Virus record (IMG/VR): IMGVR_UViG_3300028394_000214
Coordinates: 1-32,649 of that record
Strand: one strand, 5' to 3'
DNA length: 32,649 bases
Source: a virus
The notes beneath the pieces are model-generated. The model did no database searches. It had not been told where the DNA came from and saw only the letters and a list, made by a program, of their open reading frames with translations. Position numbers and translations under genes: made by a program. Shown here one piece after another: positions 16,782 to 26,600 of this stretch (positions are counted from its first letter, which is position 1; each line of letters starts with the position of its first letter).

Positions 16782-17297
16782 ATGAATCGCAGGCCAGCCA
16801 GAGGACAATCTATCCCCCTCTCAGAGGTGGAGTTCCTGCGTAGCCTGAAGGACCAAAGAGATATAGATGTACGTTGTCTCGTCCTATATCAAGCAGGTTG
16901 GCCCCTCCGCTCCATCGGGGAGGCACTGCCCCACCCCCGACCACGGAGCACCGTCCGCACGTGGGTTGAGCGAGCCCATCTCTACAGCCGTCCCGACGTC
17001 CTCGAACACACTCCTCCGTCGCCGACCCTCGTGACTCCCGAGACGTACATCCCCAAGCGTCCCGTTTCGCCGGGTATCTCCGAGGAGCACCGCGACAAAC
17101 TACAGACACTTGGCCCGCTCGCTAAGACCTTTCGTTCAAAGATGTCCCCCAACCACCCAGCGCGTCTTGCTAACCTCTGGCTGACTGACCTGACTAAAGA
17201 ACTCCACGCCGACGGTGTGACGGTTCAGGAACTCGCCGACGCAACTGGCGTCACTTATCGTGCAATGGCGAAGCGTCTCGGTAAGGTAGCCAAATGA
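16782..17297 (+). CDS. DNA-binding protein with two helix-turn-helix motifs
   Basis: Predicted 171 residues. The ATG at 16782 is chosen over the GTG at 16767 because the GTG overlaps the -10 region. It has the same architecture as the 10832 product: an N-terminal HTH ('CLVLYQAGWPLRSIGEALPH' then 'RSTVRTWVERA'), a Pro-rich linker, a segment 'LQTLGPLAKTFRSKMSPNHP' matching 'LRELQPLASQVRGKSPAFRA' of the other protein, and a C-terminal HTH 'GVTVQELADATGVTYRAMAK'. Proteins of this type near packaging genes can be small terminases or regulators; both remain possible. The stop overlaps the next start (ATGA). Confidence 0.8.
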   Translation: MNRRPARGQSIPLSEVEFLRSLKDQRDIDVRCLVLYQAGWPLRSIGEALPHPRPRSTVRTWVERAHLYSRPDVLEHTPPSPTLVTPETYIPKRPVSPGISEEHRDKLQTLGPLAKTFRSKMSPNHPARLANLWLTDLTKELHADGVTVQELADATGVTYRAMAKRLGKVAK

Positions 17298-17647
17298 AAG
17301 TAAAGTGCGACGTTTTTCCCGCCTTGTTTGTTCTTGCTGGTTCGGACTACCGAGACCCCATCACCTCAAACTCGACCCCTAATCATCCGTCCGTCCGCCG
17401 TATGAACTCCGTCCGCATTGTGGTCACCGACACGCACATTCTTATTGCTCAAGACTCTCCGCACGGGCCGTCTCTCGTCTTCAAAGAGGAAATCAGTCCC
17501 ACCACATTCCACGGCTCCGCAACCAAGGGTGACGACTACACCGTCACGACGGTTCAAGGGAAGCGTTTTTCTTTCCGCAAGGACAACTCGTGTGGTTGCG
17601 GTTCACGACTTCGAACATGGAGACCATATGATTCCCTCACTGTTTGA
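17294..17647 (+). CDS. 117-residue protein with a CGCGSRLR motif
   Basis: The start overlaps the upstream stop (ATGA), so translation is probably coupled. The product is mainly beta (VRIVVTDTHILIAQDSPHGP; VVFKEEI-type strand; YTVTTVQGKRFSFRKD) and ends with SCGCGSRLRTWRPYDSLTV. The CGCGSRLR ending recurs, as far as I recall, in small actinophage proteins near head genes. Two cysteines close together may bind a metal. Its last 20 nt overlap the DUF1360-like gene. Function unknown. Confidence 0.75.
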   Translation: MKVKCDVFPALFVLAGSDYRDPITSNSTPNHPSVRRMNSVRIVVTDTHILIAQDSPHGPSLVFKEEISPTTFHGSATKGDDYTVTTVQGKRFSFRKDNSCGCGSRLRTWRPYDSLTV

Positions 17648-17918
17648 GTTTGTCATCCTCGCGTTGGCAACTTATCGAATCTGTCGACTTCTCATTGAAG
17701 ACCGTCTACTCGACGCACCCCGAAACTGGTTCTTCTCGAAGGTCTCCCCCAGCACCCAGTTCGGCTATCTGTTCACCTGCTACCACTGCTTGAGCATGTA
17801 CGCGGGAACATTCATATTTATATGCTATACAATAGTACCAACGGTAACTTTACCTGTCGCGTGCGTGCTTGCACTATCTGCCGTCACTGGCTACATCAGC
17901 GCAAAACTCGACAACTAA
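17628..17918 (+). CDS. DUF1360-like membrane protein
   Basis: Predicted 96 residues, overlapping the upstream gene by 20 nt. The family signature is visible: 'FEFVILALATYRICRLLIED' (first helix with the ATYR.crLl.eD pattern), then 'LLDAPRNWFF', then the CxxC of 'FTCYHCLSMYAGTF', then a hydrophobic C-terminal span 'VTLPVACVLALSAVTGYISA'. DUF1360 proteins are small membrane proteins found in Gram-positive bacteria and their phages and have no assigned function. The position just before the portal gene is typical for phage versions. Confidence 0.8.
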   Translation: MIPSLFEFVILALATYRICRLLIEDRLLDAPRNWFFSKVSPSTQFGYLFTCYHCLSMYAGTFIFICYTIVPTVTLPVACVLALSAVTGYISAKLDN

Positions 17919-17933
17919 GACGAAAGCGGTTCA

Positions 17934-19604
17934 ATGGCTGTATTCCGAAAGGGCGAGGGTTTCGTCCCTACATCCACCCCTTTGTACTCTGTTCCGCGAC
18001 CTCTTACCGCTGCTGCATCTACTCTTCGCATTGATGACAAGAGAGAAATGGAGCAGTTTCGCGACCGCCGTTCTGCCCACTCTAACAAGTGGCAAAGCGA
18101 GGCGTGGGAGTATTACGACGCCATCGGCGAAATCAAGTATGCATTCAACCTTGTTGCTTCCGTTGTCTCCCGTGTTCGTCTTTACACTGCTGTAATCGAC
18201 GACCCCGCCGAGGCTCCTGTCCCCATCAGGAACTCCAGTACCGTTGACCCTCAACTTTCTAGCGCCGCCGAGCGTGCACTTGAGCGCCTCAACTCTGCTT
18301 ACGGCGGGCAGGCGGGACTTCTCCGCGACGCTGCCCTGAACCTCAATGTCACGGGTGAGTGCTACCTTGTTCAGCGTCCCGAACTTATTGGAACTGGTCT
18401 TCCCGAGAGTTGGGATATCCGTTCGACTGATGAACTTACCGTCGACCAGCGGGGTAGCGTCACTATTGTTCCTCGTGCTGATTTGGCTCAGGCTGCTTCT
18501 TCTAATGCGAGTAAGAAGGGCGTCATCAAACTTCCGAACACTGCGTTTGTTGGTCGTATCTGGCGTTCACACCCTCGTTACTCGGAGGACGCCGAGTCCA
18601 GCCTCAAGGGTCTCTTGGACCTTTGTGATGAACTCCTTCTTTTGAATCGTACCTTCCGTGCGACTGCTCGCTCGCGTCTCAACGCTGGTGCTCTCTACTT
18701 GCCAGACGGTCTGTCCACTTCAGCCACTGCTGACCCCGACTACCCGTTCGACCCTGCTGACGATGTTGTCAATACTCCTGAGTCTGCCGAGGACGAGTTC
18801 GAAGACCAACTCATCGACGCGATGACGACCCCTATCAGCGACGAGGCATCTGCCAGCGCCGTTGTGCCACTTATTATTAGAGGACCCGCAGAACTTGGCG
18901 ACAAAATCAAGCAGTTTAAGTTTGAGCGTTCTTTCGACCCTGCTCTTGCTCAGCGTGCTGACCGTGTTCTGGAGCGCATCCTTCAGGGTCTCGACGTCCC
19001 CAAAGATATTGTCACTGGCCTTGCCAACGTCCGTTATTCGAACGCCGTCCAGATTGACGAAAGCCTTTACAAGGCGCACATCGAACCCCTTCTCCTCCTC
19101 ATCTCCGATGCTCTGACTGTCGTTTACCTTCGTCCGTATCTGAAGTCCATCGGCTATGAGGAATCAGATGTCCAGCGCATCGTCGTTTGGTTTGACCCCA
19201 GCGCCATCTCAACTCGTAATGACCGCGCTGCTGACGCCGATTCTGGTTTCGAGAAAATGGCTATCTCTCTCGACACGTGGCGTCGTACTCACGGCTTCTC
19301 GGATGCTGATGCTCCTGAGCCCACGGAAATTGCTCTCCGCTTGCTGTTTCAGCGCGGTGCGATTACGCCTGAACTTTCTGAGGCTCTGCTCAACACGATT
19401 GCCCCTGAGTTGTTCCAAGCAGCCCGCGCCTCACAGCAGGCTAACTCGCCTGCACCGATTACACCTGAGATTGCGAATGCCCTTGCTGGTGGGGAGGCGA
19501 CTCCTGCCCCTGCCGAAGAAGCAACTCCTGCGCCTGAACCCATTACCCCGTCTGCAGCCCCCCCGACCGACGCACCACCTATTCCATTAGCGGAGCCACT
19601 GTAA
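17934..19604 (+). CDS. portal protein
   Basis: Predicted 556 residues. The call rests on size, position and pattern: 'WEYYDAIGEIKYAFNLVASV' with 'VVSRVRLYTA' near the N-terminus (typical of portals that begin after a helical segment), 'LNVTGECYLVQRP' and 'WDIRSTDEL' in the core, a long helix region 'RADRVLERILQGLDVPKDIV' followed by 'NAVQIDESLYKAHIEPLLLL', and a Pro/Ala-rich C-terminal tail from about residue 520. The portal would form the dodecameric DNA gate to which the terminase docks. It overlaps the next gene by TAATG. Its codon use (GCT, CTT, CGT) differs from the terminase gene. Confidence 0.85.
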   Translation: MAVFRKGEGFVPTSTPLYSVPRPLTAAASTLRIDDKREMEQFRDRRSAHSNKWQSEAWEYYDAIGEIKYAFNLVASVVSRVRLYTAVIDDPAEAPVPIRNSSTVDPQLSSAAERALERLNSAYGGQAGLLRDAALNLNVTGECYLVQRPELIGTGLPESWDIRSTDELTVDQRGSVTIVPRADLAQAASSNASKKGVIKLPNTAFVGRIWRSHPRYSEDAESSLKGLLDLCDELLLLNRTFRATARSRLNAGALYLPDGLSTSATADPDYPFDPADDVVNTPESAEDEFEDQLIDAMTTPISDEASASAVVPLIIRGPAELGDKIKQFKFERSFDPALAQRADRVLERILQGLDVPKDIVTGLANVRYSNAVQIDESLYKAHIEPLLLLISDALTVVYLRPYLKSIGYEESDVQRIVVWFDPSAISTRNDRAADADSGFEKMAISLDTWRRTHGFSDADAPEPTEIALRLLFQRGAITPELSEALLNTIAPELFQAARASQQANSPAPITPEIANALAGGEATPAPAEEATPAPEPITPSAAPPTDAPPIPLAEPL

Positions 19605-20101
19605 TGTCAATACCATCACGCCGACTTCATTTCTCACATGAGACCGAGAAAAGCCTCGTCGACCTCGTCCGCCGTAGCAAGGCGGGGGAGTATCAACTCG
19701 AGTGTAGTGTTTCGGAAATCAAGACTGTCTATTACCGAGGAGCAGCCTCGAGTAAGTCGACCGAGCCTATTCGTATTCACGAGAGCGCCATGACTCGCGT
19801 ACTTGACCACCTCAAGGCTCGCAGTGGCGAAGACATGGACCTCAGGGCTCTGACTGCTGGTGCGGTGTCTGCTAAGACAAACATCACCATTCAAGATGAG
19901 TCTTTTTATGTGTCTCCTGAGCATGCTATCTTTGCTATCACTGCATATGCTGGTCTCGGCTTTGAGGCTATCTCTGCGTTCCGTGCGACGTGGCTTCGTG
20001 CTGTCCGCGAGAACGACAGTCCGTTTGAGCGAACGAAGAGCCTAGCCGTCGACCTTTATAGTTCTCAGGATGCAGACTTGCTTCCAAAGAAGGGGCAGTA
20101 A
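19604..20101 (+). CDS. 165-residue protein after the portal, unknown
   Basis: The start is within TAATG of the portal stop, indicating coupling. The product is mixed alpha/beta (YQLECSVSEIKTVYYRGAAS; HAIFAITAYAGLGFEAISAF), with no membrane span long enough to be convincing and no catalytic motif. The position between portal and the giant virion-type protein suggests a structural or assembly role, but sequence alone does not show one. Confidence 0.75.
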   Translation: MSIPSRRLHFSHETEKSLVDLVRRSKAGEYQLECSVSEIKTVYYRGAASSKSTEPIRIHESAMTRVLDHLKARSGEDMDLRALTAGAVSAKTNITIQDESFYVSPEHAIFAITAYAGLGFEAISAFRATWLRAVRENDSPFERTKSLAVDLYSSQDADLLPKKGQ

Positions 20102-20103
20102 TA

Positions 20104-20637
20104 ATGTACGAAGATAACCTTAACAAACTTGTGCAGGGGGACCCGACAAAGTCTTACCGTAAGCCCGATGTTGTTTTGTATGGGCGTGCTTCAATTCTTG
20201 AGCAGGCGTATGCGATTACGGCAAGTGCCAATTCCAAAGTTGCTCCTGCGAGGCAGGTTTATGCACCACTTATTAAAGAGGTTGTTATTCGAGAGAATAA
20301 CGCTCGCGTGGGCCAAACTAAAAAGATGACTTATTTTGGAATTCTTCGAGCAGTTGAGAACTTCTTGAGTGTTGCAACTCAGAACAATTCCACTACCCCG
20401 CATGTTGACTTGCTCCCTCTCGGTCACCCTCTTCTTCCGAACACTGACGAGGGCCTGACGGCGTCGGCATTCATCGCAGAACGCGCTGCTTGGGAGGCTG
20501 GCACTCTCAACGCTAACCCCCAGACCAAGGCTTTGGTTGCGTCGGTGCTTGGGAATGACTCGCGGTCTGCCGAGTACAAGTTTGCCGTAGTGCGTCTCCG
20601 AGCGAGCGCTCCTGACGTACTTGCCCGTATCGTATAA
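20104..20637 (+). CDS. 177-residue protein, unknown
   Basis: It starts 2 nt after the previous stop with AAGGGG upstream. Mixed alpha/beta (VVLYGRASILEQAYAITASA; YFGILRAVENFLSVATQNNS) with a C-terminal segment 'EYKFAVVRLRASAPDVLARI'. No recognisable domain. Probably co-transcribed with the portal. Confidence 0.75.
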   Translation: MYEDNLNKLVQGDPTKSYRKPDVVLYGRASILEQAYAITASANSKVAPARQVYAPLIKEVVIRENNARVGQTKKMTYFGILRAVENFLSVATQNNSTTPHVDLLPLGHPLLPNTDEGLTASAFIAERAAWEAGTLNANPQTKALVASVLGNDSRSAEYKFAVVRLRASAPDVLARIV

Positions 20638-20650
20638 CTACCCTAACTGA

Positions 20651-20656
20651 TATACT
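20651..20656 (+). promoter_or_regulatory. possible -10 box before the giant gene
   Basis: TATACT with TAACTA 10 nt upstream, similar to the arrangement at 16770 (9 nt). No TTGACA. Confidence 0.4.
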
Positions 20657-20693
20657 ATTTCAAGACTTACTGCCAATCACGGAGAAAGAAAAC

Positions 20694-23600
20694 ATGAACA
20701 ACCGCGATAACGAAGACCTCAACGCCCGTCTGAACGCAATTCTTGCGAGTGCGTATTCGGGTGGTAACTCGTTTGCTGCTCGTAAGGCTCGCGCTGAGAT
20801 TCAGGACCGCGACGACAAGGGTCAGTTCGCGGAGATGTATGGCGAGATGCGTTTTGTCATGCTCAAGAATGGTATTACTCCTGTTTCAATGATTGCTCGT
20901 TACGTCGGTTCAGTTGGAGACGGAAGTAACATGGGCTGGTTCTATGTCCCTGAGGGCGACAAGAACTTTGCGGCTGGGTTCTACAAACTTCCTGTTGACC
21001 AAGCCTCCTCTGACATTGTTGCAATTCTTGATGAGTCCTACCTCGAGGGTAAGGGTGTTAAGCCTGGGCAGGCTCAGGGTCAAATTGGCATGCTTAACGC
21101 TGACAACCTTGAATTTACTTCTGTACCGCCAGACTTCATTGAGCACCCCGAAATTGAGGGTGCGTTCATCTCTGAAGATGGCGATATCTCGATTGAGCCA
21201 AACGAATTTGGTGGTTGGGATGTTGTTGACAACATCGACCCGCAGAATAGTGTTCAGTCGGTAGATGACCTTGGACAGACGATGAAGGCTGTTCACGCTA
21301 TTGACATGACTCGTAAGGACTATGTCGCCACCGCGTGGGATAAGAAGGCGATGGCTGATGCACAACTCTCTCGTGCACGCGACCTCGCTAACGCAACTCC
21401 TGTTGCCACACTTCCAGTTGATACTACGCCTGAGGCCCCTAAGGCTGACCCCGCTGGCATGACTAATGCTGAACTTACCGCTGAGGGCAACACATTGTTT
21501 GGCTCAGATGGTCGACCTTTCCCTCTTGCTGACAAGGAGCGTGCCAGTGCAGTTCTTGACGAGTTGGATGCTCGTGCTGAACTTGAGCCTGACAACTACG
21601 AGGGTGACTGGTTTACCGACAACCCTGACTTTGTTCGTGACCCTAGCAAGTCTCAGGCACCTGTTGCTACGATTCCTGACGCCACAACAGGCGCACAGGG
21701 CAAAGGCACCTTCGACACCAGCAACCTCACTCCCGCTATGGCTGGTCGGGTTGAAGCATTCCTCAAGAAGCAGGTTCGCTATAACGGAGAGGTCTACACC
21801 AACCGCGAACTCTTTGAGAAATTTGGTGTCGACAAGTACTTTAACCCAGGTGCACTCCTCGAGATTATGGATGACGGCACAAAGAGGTATGGAACCCCCA
21901 AATACGGAATCACAACTGACCCCAACGACTCCAAGAGGTATCTAGAAGTTCCTAAGATTGTCCACGACGCGTTCGTGCCCGGCACTACTGAGTCTGAGGC
22001 CACCACCATCGACGCTCCCTCGGAGGAGCAACTAGCCGAACTCAGGGAACTCCAGCGAACTGCCATTGCTGATGGTGGTTTGTCGCTTTCTTTTGCTGAT
22101 GGAACTGCCCCCGAGAGTGGCTATATGGTTTCTTTCGAAGCAAAAAATGATTTGGGGATTATCTCTAAGGCAGACTTTGAGGACCCTGAAAAAGGCCCGC
22201 GTGCAATTTTTGATTTCCTCATGGATAACCAAGAGTTTCTTGATGGCGATGGAAACTTTTTTGGTGTTTGGTTTGACAATGACGAGAACACGTACGATAC
22301 TGAAGGTAACGTCACTGGCACTAAGCCCGAGGCAGAAAGAAACCCCTCATACTTCTTGGATGTTTCGCAGAATGTTGCGGACCGTCAGGAGGCAATTGAT
22401 TTAGGGATAGAACGTAACCAGAAAGCCATCTGGGACGTAGTCAAGCAAGAATCTATTAGCACTGGAGGAACTGGTGAAGGAAAAAAAGATGGTACCGATT
22501 CCGCCCCTGACGGGCAAGACGGAAGCGGAAGTGATGGAGATAGCAAAGACTCTCTGGGAGAATCTGAACAAGAAGTAGAAATTACTGTCGACCGTGATGG
22601 CGAACCAGTAAACCAAGATGATTTTGACAAACTTCCGCTTGGTTCCAAGATTGATGTCACATACACATACCCTGATGGGCGCAAGGAGACTAAGACTCTT
22701 ACTCGCGCTGGGCTTAGTGGTGGAGGCATTGGTTTTGTAGACCAAGATGGAAACGAAGTCCCTCTTCAGAAGAGTGATGTAAGTAAACTTTTCCGTCAGT
22801 ATTCAGAAGCCGAGCGGGAGCGCCGCCGTGCTCAAGCAGACGCAGCGCGGGTTGTTACGCAAGGGCCTAGGCTTATGGATGGTCAAGGTGGCAACAACCA
22901 GCCCCCCACACCTCCAGCAACTCCCGGAACTGCAACTCCTGACGAGCCTTTCAACATTACTGACCCCAGTGAGTTGGTTGGTAACGATAAGGTTCTTGAC
23001 ATTTTGGCTGACATGGTCAACAATGGTTATGAAGATGACAGTTACACTGACGGCAACCTGAAAATTAACTCAAGCCCCAACGGTGACGGCGGGCTTGACT
23101 GGTCTGTGCAGTACACCGACGCTAATGGTGACATTCACGAGTACACGGGTACGTTGCCTCTTGACACTGCTGGCAATATCTTTATTGGAATGGGTGACCG
23201 TGAAAAAGGCATCACCGTCCGTGACATGGTCAAGGACGAGTTAGATTTCCAAGCACAGGACGACGCTGACAATGGTGGGTACATTGCACAAGATTTTGTT
23301 CCAGCATCTCAGAAGACTCCTATCAATGTGCCTGCTGTTCCTACTTCGGCGACTGCGGACTCTGACATGTACCTCAATCAAATTGAGCAACTTATTCAGC
23401 AGTACAACGAGCAGGCTGACCCAAACGAGAGTATTGAAGAGGGTTTTGCGCGCATCCGAAAGTTGATGGGCGACGTGCAAAACATGAAGCAGGTCATCTG
23501 GCAACAACTTGAGGCAGCAGAGGCAACTGGAGATGCTGGTGAACTTACTCGTCTTCGTCAGCGTTTCGGCATGCTTTCGTCTGTTGAAGCGTATGTCGCC

Positions 23601-26600
23601 TCTAACTTGGCGGAAGAGATTGACTTTGACCTTGCCCCTAATCGGGAATACATTCTTGAGAACATGCGTCTTATTGATGTTCAGCGCCACACCGATAGAT
23701 TCGGCGTAGAGCAAATTATATCCGCCAAGTCTGCGTATCTTGCTCCTAACGGAATCTCGTACATCCTTGAATTTGACGGCAGGGTAATCATTGCTCGTGT
23801 CGAAAACTTCGGGGACTTCGAGCAGGCTGAGTCTATGGCGGAGTACCTCAAAACTGATATGGGATTCAGGGAGGCTGGGCACCTTCACATGCACTCTGGG
23901 GTTGGCTATGGCAAAGATGAGCCTGACCTTGACTTCAACGGCTTATTCCCGATTCCTGTGCACAACGAGGCTGACGTACCTATTATTACCCCTAGCCACA
24001 TTGAGATTGGCGGGGACGCGTTTAAGACTTTGGGTTCGGCTATGCACATCATGGCTCAGGCTATGGTCGAGGCTAACGGTGGCATATACCGCCACAGCAC
24101 GTATCTTTTGGCTCCCGGCCGTCGTACGGTACTTCGTCTTAATGGGCAAGACCCGAATATGGCTCCGTATGTTATGCGCGAGAAGGTTATGGAGGGGCTT
24201 GATGCACCGACTGCAGAGTTGCTTCGTTCTCTCGGATTCAACAGTCAGTTGTCGACAGACGACCGTGGAACTGCGAGCCAGACGTGGTGGGGCGACTTTG
24301 ACCGTACCATCAACCAGCCTTTGAATGTTCTTGCTCGTTACTACAAGGAAACTTTTCAAGGAGACAACAACGCGAGCGGGGGAGAAGAATATCCTGCCTA
24401 TCTTGATGAGTATGTAAAACAGCGGGGAATGGAAGACTTTGAGTTCTTCTCTATTCTTGATAAGTTCCATGAACTGAACTATGAAGGACGTGATGTCGAG
24501 GGTTTCGTTGCTACTGCTCGTGAACTTGCTGATGACATAGAACGTACTTTTAGTGAGAGCAGTGTCTATATCGACAGCGGCGGTCACGACGGTGAGACTC
24601 CTGTTGAAATCGAAATTGACGCGTATCAACTTGTTAGGAACTTGAGAACGATTGCCGATGCCCTTGCAGCGGGTCGTCTTGGAGAGAACACCATTGAGCG
24701 CGTCAATCTTGTTGGGACCACTGTTCTTCGTTACGAGGGAGAGAATGTATTCGCCTCTGAACAGGAAACGTCTGAGATTCCTCCTGCGCCTCCGCTTATG
24801 GTATTGTCTACGCAATTCAACAACCCGATTAGTGCTGTTGATATTCGAGTTGCTCGTCTTCTCGATGATATGTCGGTTGACGAACTGAAGAGTGCACTAA
24901 AAGATGCACTTGAAAATGGAATATCCAGAATCATAACTGACAAATACAGTCTTCCGACTACTGTCTTCCACACCGCACTTGCACTTCGGGGTGAAGATGC
25001 GGACATGTTTGTTGCTAAAATTGCGGACGCATCCTATGGAGGTGACAGCAGGGAAGAAGCGCTCAAGGCTTACCGCCAAGAGTACGCTGACGTTCTTCGA
25101 GAGGGTGTTGGCGACGTTTCTCGTCCCGCAGGGGATGGCATTGGCCCCGCTGAGTTTGAGGACTCGGAGTCCTTCGAAATCAGACGAGCAGTGAGTCGAG
25201 CAACTTATGGGGACCAGCAGTCAGCGACTGTTGAGAAGTACAGAAACGCGCTTCAAAACGGTGAAGACTCTATTGACTTCTTGGTCACCAACTATCAAAA
25301 CTCTTATCGTTACGGTGAGCGGTACGTGTCTGTTCCCTTGAGCAAGGTTCGTGAGTCACTGGCAGACTATGGAGTTGACATGGACTCTATCGACAATGAG
25401 TTCCAGAAGAACGAAGATGTCAAGACTACTGTCGCTGAAAACAACGATATGACTGTTGACGAGGCAACCCCGACGTATCGCACGGACTGGCGCAACGCCA
25501 TCCGTTCGGGTAGCGAAGAGTACAACTTTATTGTCTTCACTGACAAGAAGGGTACAGTTCAGCGCTTTGAGCGTTACGACGGTAAGTGGAAAAATGTCGA
25601 TGAGTCAAATGGAAAAGGCATCACCGACGACCAGATGGTCCGCAAGATTGAGCGTAACGCCGACCGTTCGCTTGAGATGTTTATTGACAGCGGTTTTGCG
25701 CCCGACGAGGACGACACCGAGTATGACGAAACTAAGTATGTCTTCTCGTTCGGTGATGACTCTGACAATGTTGTTGAGGTAACTGGAGACACCGCAGTCG
25801 CACTTGATGCGTGGCGTCACGTTACTGGTGGCGACCTCGCTGCGCTGAAGGCTTTGGAAGAGGCTGGCGTCAAAGTCAACATTATGGACTTCATCGAAGA
25901 GAACATTGGTGGAGAGCGCCGTGGCGAAGAGGGCGATGAACTGATTGTTCAGAGCGTTGATTGGACTGCCCTCGACGGAACTAAGTACCGCTACGAGGTA
26001 GTTGTTACCCGCACCCCCGACGAGTACTTCTACACATATGTTCGTCAAATCAACCTGACCAAAAACACGGCACAGTCTGCCAGCGTTGGTCTCATTTCCC
26101 AGTCTGCATACGCCTTGCTCAACGCTCATCAGACGGAGATGCGAAAGTTTTTTGCATCTTTCTATACCAGTTCTGGGCCAACGGGATGGTTTGCTGGAAA
26201 CGCAACAGGTCGTCGTCGTAAGAACGACATCTTCAACGAAGAAACTGACTCGTGGATGCACCAAAAAGAGATGAAGACTAACCCGCAGTTGCTTGCGAAC
26301 CTTCGTCGCCTTCTTGGAGAAAAGACCGCGTCTGATGTGGATGTGCGTAAGGCTCAGAATGCGTTGATGAAGGACATTGTCGTCAACCTTGCTCGTTATC
26401 GTTACAACGAGCGCAGGATGAGGATGGCAGCAGAGCACATCACCAAGCGCCACGGCGTGATGGTTACTCCTGAGTACATGTACAAAGTTGCTGAGGCATA
26501 TGACGCTCACGCCCGTAACCAGAACAACCTTGACACATTTGGTACATGGATTTCTGGCGACCAGCGTACCCCGCTTGATGCTGGGGACCGCGTACAGCAC

